DNA from: Pectobacterium polonicum
GTDB lineage: Bacteria > Pseudomonadota > Gammaproteobacteria > Enterobacterales > Enterobacteriaceae
Assembly: GCF_005497185.1 (NCBI RefSeq)
Contig: NZ_RJTN01000003.1
Coordinates: 1-64,000 of the forward strand
Length of the DNA: 64,000 bases
Reading direction: 5' to 3'
Shown piece by piece: positions 17,874 to 26,384 of the stretch (position 1 is its first letter; each line of letters starts with the position of its first letter). A model generated the notes under the pieces. It was not told the DNA's origin and did not search any database. It worked only from the letters and a program-made list of their open reading frames with translations. The position numbers and the translations under genes are program-made.

Positions 17874-19178
17874 TTATAAAACAAAACCGTACAAAACCGT
17901 TGAGACAATGGCCATCGTCCCCCCTACCAGCGCCTCATAAGGAATTAAGGCCATACGTTGCCGAATGCTCATATTCATGCTTTGTGCTGTGACGTGGAAA
18001 TAATTACCCTGCGGCAGAGAGTCAATCACGGTAGCACCAGTATGAACCATGACGGCAGAGGCAATAGGAGGAGCGCCAATATGCGAAATAGCATCGCCAA
18101 ATGTTCCTGTCGCTAAAATAACGCCAGTGGATGTTGATGCCGTGGCAGCAGCCATCAAAATACCCGATATCGGTGCCAGGAAGGTGCCAGAAATACCAAG
18201 AACATTAATTAATGCGACAACCTGTATCGATAAATTTGAAGCGGCAATTAACCCAGCAATCGCACCTGCACCAATTAAAATCAGCACGGTAGCGGTCATT
18301 TTCTCCAAACCGGACGCCGTATAAGCCAACATTTTATGTTGTTGCCCCATCGCGACCAAACCAATAAATCCCGCCAGCGGCAATACATACATCGCATCAA
18401 GTTTAAAAGAAGAGAGCAGGCTAATATGCAAAATAGAACCAATAGGATTAAGCATCAGCAGAACAACGGCAACCAACGGTGCCACAATCGCTTTGCCAAG
18501 CGTCGGATAGGCCTTTTCACTGGCTGTGGCTGACAAGGCATTCGCTTCGTGTTCGCTGACCTTGACACCTTTGTTTTTCAGTAACGTAGCGACAATCACA
18601 GCCATTACCATGCCGCAAACCGCAGGAATAAAGCCGGCAATCATCACATCACTCAAGCTCAGATGAAACCCATTCGCGGCGGCAATAGTATTCGGATTAG
18701 GTGAAATAATATTGCCCGCTTTTCCGCCACCAGACAGTGCCAATAACAATGCCAATTTTGACACGCCCATTTTATTCCCAACAGACAGCGCGATCGGTGC
18801 AACAATTAACACGGCAACGGGAATAAATACGCCAACGGAAGTAATAATCATCGTCGCCAACGTCAGCGCTAAAATGGCTTTCCCTTCTCCCATTTTCCTT
18901 ACGATTGCCTGAGCAATCGTTTCTGCGGCTCCAGACTCCATCATCACACCCGCTAAAACACCAGCCGCCAATACACGGATAACGGTTCCCATTACACTTT
19001 GTGTGCCGGAGGTTAATAATGAAATGGTTTGGTCTAAATTGGCACCGCCAATCATCGCACCAATGATGGCACCAAAAAACAAAGAATAGACGGGGTTAAC
19101 CTTTCTGAGAATAAGAAATATAGCAATAAACAAACCTATTAAAGCCCCATACCAGCCAAGGGGTTCCATTGCATGCAT
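17874..19178 (-). CDS. GntP-family permease, probable glycerate transporter
   Basis: A 434-residue membrane protein with about twelve hydrophobic segments and the gluconate:H+ symporter family layout: LIGLFIAIFLILRKVNPVYSLFFGAIIGA, the PNPNTIAAANGF segment, and ATASTSTGVILATGTFGDAISHIGAPP. An AAGAGG ribosome site precedes the ATG at 19178. It is first in the operon with glycerate kinase and pyruvate kinase, so glycerate is the most economical substrate. GntP relatives also carry gluconate or D-serine. Confidence 0.88.
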   Translation of the reverse strand: MHAMEPLGWYGALIGLFIAIFLILRKVNPVYSLFFGAIIGAMIGGANLDQTISLLTSGTQSVMGTVIRVLAAGVLAGVMMESGAAETIAQAIVRKMGEGKAILALTLATMIITSVGVFIPVAVLIVAPIALSVGNKMGVSKLALLLALSGGGKAGNIISPNPNTIAAANGFHLSLSDVMIAGFIPAVCGMVMAVIVATLLKNKGVKVSEHEANALSATASEKAYPTLGKAIVAPLVAVVLLMLNPIGSILHISLLSSFKLDAMYVLPLAGFIGLVAMGQQHKMLAYTASGLEKMTATVLILIGAGAIAGLIAASNLSIQVVALINVLGISGTFLAPISGILMAAATASTSTGVILATGTFGDAISHIGAPPIASAVMVHTGATVIDSLPQGNYFHVTAQSMNMSIRQRMALIPYEALVGGTMAIVSTVLYGFVL

Positions 19179-19566
19179 AATTAAACCTCTTCTTGTTTTT
19201 TATAAAAAATAGACAGCAGGGTACGAATACAAATCTTTTTCCTGGCAGATTTGTATTAAATGATGTTTTTAATTTTATTAACGATTAATAAATAATAACG
19301 TTAAAACCTCGTCCTATTAATATTTCACGATAGTTATTCTATGCTTTCCTAATAAATCGACCTATGTGTCCAGACACGAAAAAAATGGGCATTTGAATAA
19401 AAAAAACTGTGTCAGAGAACAAGATAGCGAGAGGTTTATCACATTGTGATTTGGCTACAGCAGAAACGAGGGTTCGTCAGGAAGAAGCAAAAGGCGTAGA
19501 AGACCAGCGCGAGAAGGAAGCTGTATGCTAATCCAAACAGCCTCCTGACATGACTGGCGCACGTTA
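19179..19566. other. intergenic region upstream of the glycerate operon
   Basis: 388 bases, AT-rich on the left, without a coding ORF. It holds the promoter of the leftward permease operon and the 3' flank of the cupin regulator. A 13-base near-palindrome ATCACATTGTGAT lies at 19438-19450. It is the inside-out order of a CRP site, so I do not call it one. Confidence 0.45.
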
Positions 19567-20148
19567 CTAGCCATGTTCAATCAACATCACCGCACTCGTA
19601 TCCGCTTCCAGCGCATCAAACAGATGCGGGACATCTGCCGAATAGCTGATGTAATCCCCCGCGCTCAGTTCAACAGGCTGTGTGACAGGCCCGATTCTGG
19701 CGCGGCCACGGCTCAGGATCACATGTTCAATTGTCCCCGGCTTGTGTGGCTGGGAGACTCTGGCCTCCCCCGGCTGCACGCTAAGCCGATAGATGTCACG
19801 CTGTGCGCCAACTGGGCACGCGGCCAATAGCGTCGCCGCATAGTTGGCCTGCTCCGAATAGGTTGCCGTACCTTCATGGGCTCGAATCACCTGAACATGC
19901 TGGCGAGACTGTCCGATCAGTTGGCTTACCTGCACATCTAGCGCCATTGCCAATGCCCAGAGCGTTTCCAGGCTCGGGTTACCGATTCCACTTTCCAACT
20001 GTGAAAGGGTTGATTTTGCTAGCCCCGCACGTTTTGCCAGTTCGGTCACTGACAGGTTCAACCGTTCACGCTCACGCCGAATAGAGACGGCCAGCCGCGC
20101 GATAGGCGTGACCATCTGTGAACCATTTTCCTGATTATCGATTGTCAT
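19567..20148 (-). CDS. XRE-family regulator with C-terminal cupin domain
   Basis: A protein of about 193 residues from the preferred ATG. A Cro/cI-type helix-turn-helix (ARLAVSIRRERERLNLSVTELAKRAGLAKSTLSQLESGIGNPSLETLWALAMAL) is followed by a small cupin barrel (RLSVQPGEARVSQPHKPGTIEHVILSRGRARIG, LSAGDYISYSADVPHLF). Such regulators commonly control a linked transporter, and here an EamA-family exporter is divergent. The longest frame starts at 20169, inside the left arm of a 12-bp inverted repeat. The ATG at 20148 has GGTGA upstream and leaves the operator outside the gene, so I prefer it. Confidence 0.88.
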   Translation of the reverse strand: MTIDNQENGSQMVTPIARLAVSIRRERERLNLSVTELAKRAGLAKSTLSQLESGIGNPSLETLWALAMALDVQVSQLIGQSRQHVQVIRAHEGTATYSEQANYAATLLAACPVGAQRDIYRLSVQPGEARVSQPHKPGTIEHVILSRGRARIGPVTQPVELSAGDYISYSADVPHLFDALEADTSAVMLIEHG

Positions 20149-20164
20149 ACTGTTCACCATAACG

Positions 20165-20194
20165 ACCATATGTTCGACTTGACGAACATATGGT
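20165..20194. promoter_or_regulatory. 12-bp perfect inverted repeat, probable autoregulatory operator
   Basis: Arms ACCATATGTTCG and CGAACATATGGT are separated by 6 bases. It lies between the divergent cupin regulator and EamA transporter genes, with further TGTTCATTA copies just to the right. The best candidate binder is the XRE-cupin regulator itself. Confidence 0.6.
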
Positions 20195-20298
20195 TAATGT
20201 TCATTATTTCGTCCTGATGTTCATTATAAAAAACTTTATTCGATATAAAAGCATTCTCTTCACTCAGATGCTTTCCACTCTCATAGGCTGGAAAAAAA

Positions 20299-21258
20299 AT
20301 GACACCTCAGACGCGTGGCACAATAGAAATGGCGATTGCCATGGTCATTTCCGGTACGGTTGGCTGGTTCGTTTTGACAACAGGACAACCCGCCATGACC
20401 GTGGTGTTCTGGCGCTGCGCATTCGGCGCATTGACGATGCTGATCGTGTGCGGGTTATTGGGATTACTGCGACGGGACGTCATTAATAAGAAGCAGGCTG
20501 GCATTGCCATACTCGGCGGGCTGGCGCTGGTGTTCAATTGGACGCTGCTGTTTGGCGCGTATACACACGCGTCTATCGCCATCGCCACGGTGGTTTATCA
20601 TACGCAGCCCTTTATGCTCGTGGGGCTAGGCACGATCTTTTTCAGGGAAACACTGACCCTCAACAAAGTCTGCTGGCTACTGTGCGCTTTTTGCGGCATC
20701 GTCCTGATCGTCAGCGCGCAAACAGGTGCTGACAGCGCTGACAAAGGCTATCTGTCTGGCGTACTGATGGCATTGAGCGCTGCGTTCTTCTACGCCGTAG
20801 CGGCTGCGATAACGAAAAAGCTCTCGGGGCTTCCGCCACATGTGCTCGTACTGATACAGCTGCTGGTTGGCGTCGTTATCCTTGCGCCCTTCACGGCAAT
20901 GCCTGCTTCTCCTACGGCTTCACAGTGGGGAATGCTTGTCGCGATTGGTGTGATCCATACCGGTCTGATGTCGACGCTGTTGTACAGCGCGATCCAAAAA
21001 ATCCCGACCGCACTGGTTGGTGCGCTATCGTTTATCTATCCGGTCATTGCCGCTCTGGTAGACTGGGCAGCCTTTGGGCATCGGCTAGACGCGATGCAGC
21101 TTGCGGGCGCCGTCGCGATTCTGCTGTCCGCCGCCGGGATGACGTTCGGCTGGCATATCAGGTTCAACCGACAAAGGGATAACCGGCGTCATGATGCACC
21201 ACGTTCAGGGGAAAAACAGGACGCCTTTCCCCCGACACAGCCAAACAATGTCGATTAA
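20299..21258 (+). CDS. EamA/DMT-family transporter
   Basis: A 319-residue membrane protein with ten predicted helices in two EamA repeats. The first runs about IAMVISGTVGWFVLTTG to VLIVSA, and the second about GYLSGVLMALSAAFFYAVAAAITKKL to ILLSAAGMTFGW, with a hydrophilic tail. The family exports or imports small metabolites such as amino acids; no substrate is evident. It is divergent from the XRE-cupin regulator. Its TAA overlaps the lysA stop on the other strand, so the two genes are convergent and interlocked. Confidence 0.9.
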   Translation: MTPQTRGTIEMAIAMVISGTVGWFVLTTGQPAMTVVFWRCAFGALTMLIVCGLLGLLRRDVINKKQAGIAILGGLALVFNWTLLFGAYTHASIAIATVVYHTQPFMLVGLGTIFFRETLTLNKVCWLLCAFCGIVLIVSAQTGADSADKGYLSGVLMALSAAFFYAVAAAITKKLSGLPPHVLVLIQLLVGVVILAPFTAMPASPTASQWGMLVAIGVIHTGLMSTLLYSAIQKIPTALVGALSFIYPVIAALVDWAAFGHRLDAMQLAGAVAILLSAAGMTFGWHIRFNRQRDNRRHDAPRSGEKQDAFPPTQPNNVD

Positions 21259-22517
21259 AGCACTTCCAGCGCCAGCAGCTCTTCCAGGCTCTGACGGCGG
21301 CGAATCAAGCGCGGTTCGCCATTTTCAAACAGCACTTCCGGCAGCAGCGGGCGGCTGTTGTAGTTAGAGGACATGGATGCACCGTACGCGCCGGTGTCAT
21401 GGAATACCAGATAGTCGCCAACCTGCGCATCTGGCAATGGGAAGGTTTCTACGCCGCCTCCCGCCTGTTGGGTAAACACATCACCAGATTCACACAGCGG
21501 CCCCGCAATCACGCTGTCGCGCAACGCAGACTGGCTGATATCGCGGCCGTCGCCCGACAACAGAGAAACATGGTGATAGCTGCCGTACATCGCCGGACGC
21601 ATCAAATCGTTAAACCCGGCATCGACCAGCACAAAGTGACGGCTGCCCATGGATTTTATCGCACGGACTTCCGCTACCAGCACGCCGGATTCCGCGACCA
21701 GAAAACGCCCTGGCTCAATTTCCAGCGTGACCGGATGGCCGAGATGCGCAGCAATTGTCTCCCGTGCCGCATTCCACAGCCCGTAATAGTGTTCGGTATC
21801 AATCGCTTCTTCGCCGTGGCGGTAGGGAATCGACAGCCCGCCGCCCGCTGAAATCGCCTCAATATCCTGACCCAGCTCAACGACCTGACGAACCATCGCC
21901 TCGCACACCTGCTCCAGATGGCCGTAATCCACGCCGGAGCCAATGTGCATGTGAATCCCCACCAGCTTTAACTGGTAGCGCTGAATGTGTTCCAACGCCA
22001 GCGGCAAATCGCCGTACCAGATACCGTGCTTGCTGTTCTCGCCGCCGGTATTGGTTTTCTGGCTATGGCCATGACCAAACCCCGGATTCACACGCAGCCA
22101 TACCGGATGCCCCGGCGACTGCTGCCCAAGCTGTTCTAGCATATCCACCGAACCCGCGTTCACCGGGATATTCAGTTCGGCAATGCGTTGCAGCGTCGGG
22201 CGATCCAGCAGATCGGCAGTAAATACGATCTCATGGGCGTCAGTACCCGGCACAAACCCCGCCACCAGCGCACGCTCAATTTCCCCCAGCGATACCGAAT
22301 CGACTTTCACCCCTTGTTCGCGCATCAGGCGCAAAATATGCGTGTTAGAACACGCCTTCTGCGCGAAGCGAATCGTATCGAACTGACGCAACTGGGCAAT
22401 ACGGTTAATGATGGTCTGCGCATCATAAGCCCACACCGGGCAGCCAAAACGAGCAGGCAGTTCACGCAGGCTTTGCGCGTTCAGAGCATGTGTTACGTCA
22501 TTCAGATCGTTAGGCAT
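21255..22517 (-). CDS. lysA: diaminopimelate decarboxylase
   Basis: A 420-residue PLP enzyme making L-lysine from meso-diaminopimelate, the last step of lysine synthesis. PLP-lysine Lys54 is in FAQKACSN. HMHIGSG, SAGGGLSIPY, EPGRFLVAESGVLV and GPLCESGDVF (with the conserved Cys) are present. It is close to E. coli LysA in length and sequence, ending RRRQSLEELLALEVL. It is divergent from lysR, the classic arrangement in which LysR activates lysA when diaminopimelate is abundant. Confidence 0.97.
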   Translation of the reverse strand: MPNDLNDVTHALNAQSLRELPARFGCPVWAYDAQTIINRIAQLRQFDTIRFAQKACSNTHILRLMREQGVKVDSVSLGEIERALVAGFVPGTDAHEIVFTADLLDRPTLQRIAELNIPVNAGSVDMLEQLGQQSPGHPVWLRVNPGFGHGHSQKTNTGGENSKHGIWYGDLPLALEHIQRYQLKLVGIHMHIGSGVDYGHLEQVCEAMVRQVVELGQDIEAISAGGGLSIPYRHGEEAIDTEHYYGLWNAARETIAAHLGHPVTLEIEPGRFLVAESGVLVAEVRAIKSMGSRHFVLVDAGFNDLMRPAMYGSYHHVSLLSGDGRDISQSALRDSVIAGPLCESGDVFTQQAGGGVETFPLPDAQVGDYLVFHDTGAYGASMSSNYNSRPLLPEVLFENGEPRLIRRRQSLEELLALEVL

Positions 22518-22568
22518 AAATAGTTACCGATTTACAGGGTTAAACGTGGTTGAGGATCACTATAAAAA

Positions 22569-22583
22569 TTACCCAATGGGTAA
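22569..22583. promoter_or_regulatory. LysR-type binding box between lysA and lysR
   Basis: TTACCCAATGGGTAA is a perfect 7+1+7 palindrome containing the T-N11-A core of LysR-type boxes. It is 52 bases upstream of lysA and 58 upstream of lysR. Confidence 0.55.
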
Positions 22584-22640
22584 ACAAATATCGTTTTAAG
22601 CAGACTCTATTCATCTATGATATGGGTAGAGGGGAACATA

Positions 22641-23561
22641 ATGGCAATATCCTTACGACACATCGAGATTTTCCATGCGGTTATGACGACCGGGAATCTG
22701 ACGGAAGCGGCAGCGCTGCTAAATACGTCACAGCCGACCGTCAGCCGTGAGTTAGCGCGCTTTGAGAAACTGGTTCAGATGACACTGTTTGAGCGGCTAC
22801 GCGGCAGGCTTTACCCCACCGCTCAGGGGCTAGAGTTATTTGAAGAAGTGCAACGCTCTTACTATGGACTAGAACGGATCATCAACGCCGCCCGCGATAT
22901 TCGCCGTTTTCAGCAGGCTCAGCTTTCCATTGCCTGCCTGCCCGTGTTCTCACAATCGCTACTGCCTGACGTCTGCAAGCCGTTGCTGGCACGCTATCCG
23001 CTGCTTAATCTGCACATCATTCCGCAGGAATCGCCGCTGCTGGAAGAGTGGCTATCCGCGCAGCGCCATGATTTAGGGTTAACGGAAAACAGCTTCACGC
23101 CAGCCGGTACAGAGCGGCAAACGCTGATGTTATTAAATGAAGTATGCGTGCTGCCTGCCGAACATCCACTGGCACAAAAAGCGGTGCTCACACCGCAGGA
23201 TTTTGCTCATCAACCCTTTATTAGCCTGTCGAGCGCCGACAGCTATCGTCAGTTGCTGGACAAACTGTTTCAGGAACAGGGTGTGTCACGCCGGATGGCG
23301 CTGGAAACCCACAGTGCTGCATCGGTGTGTGCGATGGTGCGGGCAGGCATTGGGCTGTCCATCGTCAACCCGCTAACCGCCTTGGATTATGCGGCCTCCG
23401 GCGTGGTCGTGCGGCCTTTCAGTATCGATGTCCCCTTTACCGTCAGCCTGATCCGCCCGTTGCACCGCCCAGCGTCGGCACTCGTCGATACCGTCATTGA
23501 ACAACTCAAGCAGTACGCCGCAAGCGTGCCTGCACGTCTGGAACAGGCCTTACAACCGTAG
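22641..23561 (+). CDS. lysR: lysA activator LysR
   Basis: A 306-residue LysR regulator. The winged helix ISLRHIEIFHAVMTTGNLTEAAALLNTSQPTVSRELARFEK, the linker EEVQRSYYGLERI, and an effector domain containing IPQESPLLEEWLSAQRHDLGLTE and ETHSAASVCAMVRAGIGLSIVNPLTALDYAASG are all close to E. coli LysR. The frame is open from 22617, but the ATG at 22641 follows a GAGGGGAA site and gives the family N-terminus MAISLRHIE. It regulates the divergent lysA and probably itself. Confidence 0.95.
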   Translation: MAISLRHIEIFHAVMTTGNLTEAAALLNTSQPTVSRELARFEKLVQMTLFERLRGRLYPTAQGLELFEEVQRSYYGLERIINAARDIRRFQQAQLSIACLPVFSQSLLPDVCKPLLARYPLLNLHIIPQESPLLEEWLSAQRHDLGLTENSFTPAGTERQTLMLLNEVCVLPAEHPLAQKAVLTPQDFAHQPFISLSSADSYRQLLDKLFQEQGVSRRMALETHSAASVCAMVRAGIGLSIVNPLTALDYAASGVVVRPFSIDVPFTVSLIRPLHRPASALVDTVIEQLKQYAASVPARLEQALQP

Positions 23562-23574
23562 CGCTCGGTTCGCT

Positions 23575-24492
23575 CTACATCACCCTCTGTGTCAGCGTTC
23601 GCCAGCGCGGATCGTGGGCAAACCACTCCACCAGGAAATCTAACAGAGTACGCAACGCAGCGGGCATCTGGCGGCGCGAGGTGTAAATACCGTAAATGCC
23701 CATCGCCTGCGGGAGATATTCTGGCAGCAGCGCGACCAACTGTCCGCTGGCGAGATAAGGTGTTACAGAATAGCGTGGTTGCAGCGCAATCCCCGCGCCT
23801 TCCAGCGCACCTGACAGCAGCACAAGCGATTCATTGCCGCTCAGGTTCCCGCTAACGGGAATCGTAAATTTTTCATCATCGCGGGAAAAATGCCACAGGC
23901 TTTTGCCAAAATAGGTGTAGGTCAGGCAGTTATGAATTGACAGATCGGTAAGTAGACGTGGAATACCATGCTCATTCAAATAAGAAGGTGACGCACACAA
24001 TACCGACTCGCAGCTTGCCAGAGGGCGCGCAATCAAATTGGGATCGAGCTCGTTGGTGATACGCAACGCCAGATCGATACGCTCCTCGACCAGATTCACT
24101 GGCCGGTTATTCATTTGCAGATCGATAGCGACCCGAGGATGGTGCCGTAGAAAAGTCGTTATCGCCATGCCGAGCGCCCCTTGCGCCAGCGACTGCGAAC
24201 AGCTGAGGCGTAGCAGGCCGCTTAACATGGCATTGTTTGTATCAGCCTCGACGCGCATATCCGCCGTCAGCGCCAGCATCTCCCGACAGCGCGCCAGCGT
24301 TTTTTCTCCCGCATCCGTCAGGCTCAGCTTGCGCGTGGTGCGATGCAATAACCGCGCGCCTGCCCACGCCTCCATCTCTGCCAGATAGCGCGTTACCATC
24401 GCTCGGGACATATCCAGCGTCTCTGCCGCTGCAATCATGCTGCCGCGGTCTATAATAGTGACAAACACTTCCGCAGCCGTAATGCGATCCAT
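23575..24492 (-). CDS. LysR-family regulator
   Basis: A 305-residue LysR protein of the DmlR/AaeR-like subgroup: MDRITAAEVFVTIIDRGSMIAAAETLDMSRAMVTRYLAEMEAWAGARLLHRTTRKLSLTDAG, with effector domain segments HPRVAIDLQMNNRPVNLVEERIDLALRI and SGALEGAGIALQPRYSV. It is divergent from a secreted metallo-beta-lactamase-fold gene and a DsbA-like gene, which are its likely targets. The 3' end is 13 bases from the convergent lysR end. The effector is unknown. Confidence 0.9.
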   Translation of the reverse strand: MDRITAAEVFVTIIDRGSMIAAAETLDMSRAMVTRYLAEMEAWAGARLLHRTTRKLSLTDAGEKTLARCREMLALTADMRVEADTNNAMLSGLLRLSCSQSLAQGALGMAITTFLRHHPRVAIDLQMNNRPVNLVEERIDLALRITNELDPNLIARPLASCESVLCASPSYLNEHGIPRLLTDLSIHNCLTYTYFGKSLWHFSRDDEKFTIPVSGNLSGNESLVLLSGALEGAGIALQPRYSVTPYLASGQLVALLPEYLPQAMGIYGIYTSRRQMPAALRTLLDFLVEWFAHDPRWRTLTQRVM

Positions 24493-24600
24493 AGATTAGT
24501 CCGTTATACGCAACAAACAATTGCCGTTTTTGCGGTTTTTCGTACGATTAATGCAACATAACATAAGCCCATGTTTTGTCATAACCTGTGGAGTATCACC

Positions 24601-25482
24601 ATGTCTAAATCTATCGCTTTTACCGTATCTTTACTCGCTGCATCACTGGGTCTGGCTTCAGCGGCCAACGCCGCCGAGTTAAAAATCGACGTATTTAATC
24701 CAGGCGAAGCCAGTGTATTCCCGGTTTCTTCTGAGATTATCAGCGGCGATAAAGAAGTTGCTCTGATTGATGCACAGTTCCAGCGTAACGATGCTCAAAC
24801 GCTGGTTGATCGCATCAAAGCCACTGGCAAGAAACTGACTACCGTGTATATCAGCCATTCCGACCCTGACTATTACTTCGGTCTGGATGTGATTAAAGCC
24901 GCGTTCCCAGACGCTAAAATCATTGCAACCCAAGCCACCATTGATGCCATTAACGCAAGCAAAGACGGCAAAGTGGCGCACTGGGGTCCGGTTCTGAAAG
25001 AAAACGCACCGAAAGAGATCGTTGTTCCTCAACCATTGGCAGGCGATAGCTTTACCGTTGATGGTCAGAAACTGGAAGTGAAAGGACTGAAAGGGCCAAC
25101 GCCGGATCGCACGTTCGTTTGGATTCCTTCTCTGAAAGCCGTTGTCGGTGGTATTCCGGTCTCTGCCAACATCCACGTCTGGCTTGCCGATACCCAAACG
25201 CCGGAATCTCGCGTTCACTGGCGTGAAACGTTGAAATCCATTGAAGCGCTGAAACCGACCACCGTCGTACCAGGTCACTTCATTGCGCCAACAGATTACA
25301 CCCTGAAAAATGTGACGTTCACACTGCAATATTTGGATACGGTGGAAAAAGAGCTGGCGAAAAGCAAAAATTCTGCCGAACTGATCGCCGCAATGAAGAA
25401 ACACTACCCGACGCTGAAAGAAGAATCTGGTCTTGAACTGAGCGCACAAGTTCTGAAAGGTGAGATGAAGTGGCCGCAGTAA
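24601..25482 (+). CDS. secreted metallo-beta-lactamase-fold protein with altered metal motif
   Basis: 293 residues. The signal peptide MSKSIAFTVSLLAASLGLASAANA ends at about residue 24, predicting a periplasmic location. The fold shows VALIDAQFQRNDAQTLVDRI (first strand pair), then VYISHSDPDYYFG where the usual HxHxDH stands, and later VPGHFIAP (second-half His). His86, Asp88 and Asp90 are present, but the second and fourth positions of HxHxDH are Asp and Tyr, so a standard two-zinc site is unlikely. Activity cannot be predicted; a quinoprotein-associated or hydrolase role is possible. A GGAG site precedes the ATG. It overlaps the next gene by 13 bases. Confidence 0.9.
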   Translation: MSKSIAFTVSLLAASLGLASAANAAELKIDVFNPGEASVFPVSSEIISGDKEVALIDAQFQRNDAQTLVDRIKATGKKLTTVYISHSDPDYYFGLDVIKAAFPDAKIIATQATIDAINASKDGKVAHWGPVLKENAPKEIVVPQPLAGDSFTVDGQKLEVKGLKGPTPDRTFVWIPSLKAVVGGIPVSANIHVWLADTQTPESRVHWRETLKSIEALKPTTVVPGHFIAPTDYTLKNVTFTLQYLDTVEKELAKSKNSAELIAAMKKHYPTLKEESGLELSAQVLKGEMKWPQ

Positions 25483-26126
25483 GACTGCATTATATTTACG
25501 ATCCCTTGTGCGGCTGGTGCTACGGCGCCGCCCCACTCGCGCTGGCTGCGCAGGAGATTGACGGACTGGATCTGATCCTCCACGGCGGTGGGATGATGAC
25601 CGGCAGCAATAGCCGGACCATCACCCCAGAGTGGCACGATTATGTGATTCCTCACGATCGCCGTATTGCGCAGTTAACGGGGCAGACCTTCGGGGAAGAT
25701 TATTATGAAGGGCTGCTGCGCGATACCAGCGTCGTGCTGGATTCTGCGCCACCGACGGCGGCTATACTGGCTGCGGAAGCCATGGACGACAAAGGCATGG
25801 CGATGCTGTACCAGATTGAGCAAGCACATTACGTTTCCGGGCTCAAGATCGTCGATACCCCCGTGCTGCGTCAATGTGCAGAAGCGATCGGCCTGGATGG
25901 CGATGCCTTCTGCACGGAATTGGCGTTTATTCGAGCAGAAACACTGTCACGGCATATCAACGCCAGCCGTGAACTTCTGGCGAAAGTACGTGGACAAGGC
26001 TTCCCCACTTTTGCACTGGAAGATGCCAACGGGAATTTCCAGCAAATCCCTGCGGCAAACTACCTCGGTCAGGTAGAAGCGTGGCGTCGCATGCTCATAC
26101 AGATGGTCAACCACGCTACCGCATAA
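25470..26126 (+). CDS. DsbA-family protein, FrnE-like, CxxC
   Basis: 218 residues starting with GTG. It is a thioredoxin-fold DsbA-family protein: LHYIYDPLCGWCYGAAPL carries the CGWC redox motif, followed by a helical insertion and RGQGFPTFALEDANG with the cis-proline segment. No signal peptide is visible, so it should be cytoplasmic, like FrnE or 2-hydroxychromene isomerase relatives. It overlaps the exported metallo-beta-lactamase-fold gene by 13 bases, so the two are co-transcribed and probably translationally linked. A terminator follows. Confidence 0.9.
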   Translation: MAAVRLHYIYDPLCGWCYGAAPLALAAQEIDGLDLILHGGGMMTGSNSRTITPEWHDYVIPHDRRIAQLTGQTFGEDYYEGLLRDTSVVLDSAPPTAAILAAEAMDDKGMAMLYQIEQAHYVSGLKIVDTPVLRQCAEAIGLDGDAFCTELAFIRAETLSRHINASRELLAKVRGQGFPTFALEDANGNFQQIPAANYLGQVEAWRRMLIQMVNHATA

Positions 26127-26147
26127 TCACAGCGTCCCACCTTCCTC

Positions 26148-26184
26148 AAGGGAGCAAGCCAATAGCCTGCTCCCTTTCCTTTTT
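26148..26184 (+). terminator. rho-independent terminator
   Basis: Nine-base perfect arms AAGGGAGCA and TGCTCCCTT, an 11-base loop and a T-rich tail. It ends the metallo-beta-lactamase/DsbA unit. Confidence 0.8.
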
Positions 26185-26384
26185 CGTTCTCAATACCGTC
26201 CTATATCATTTTAAATTAGCAGGTTATCCCGCTAAAATATCCTTCATAGCTAATCAGCTCACTACTGCGGGCGCGATTCATCGGTATCGCGGATATGGCC
26301 GTTGGAAACAGATTGCCCTTGAGCCGTTATTTTTATTCGTTGCGCCTTATCAGCGCTTTTTTATTAAAATGTGAAGGATTACAC

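Noticed and set aside
19438-19450. ATCACATTGTGAT upstream of the glycerate operon as a CRP site
   Set aside because: Half-sites are in the inverted order (TCACA before TGTGA), which is not a CRP site.
24679-25536. A 285-residue minus-strand ORF opposite the metallo-beta-lactamase-fold gene
   Set aside because: Shadow of a real gene with a signal peptide and family motifs; the antisense protein shows no recognisable domain.
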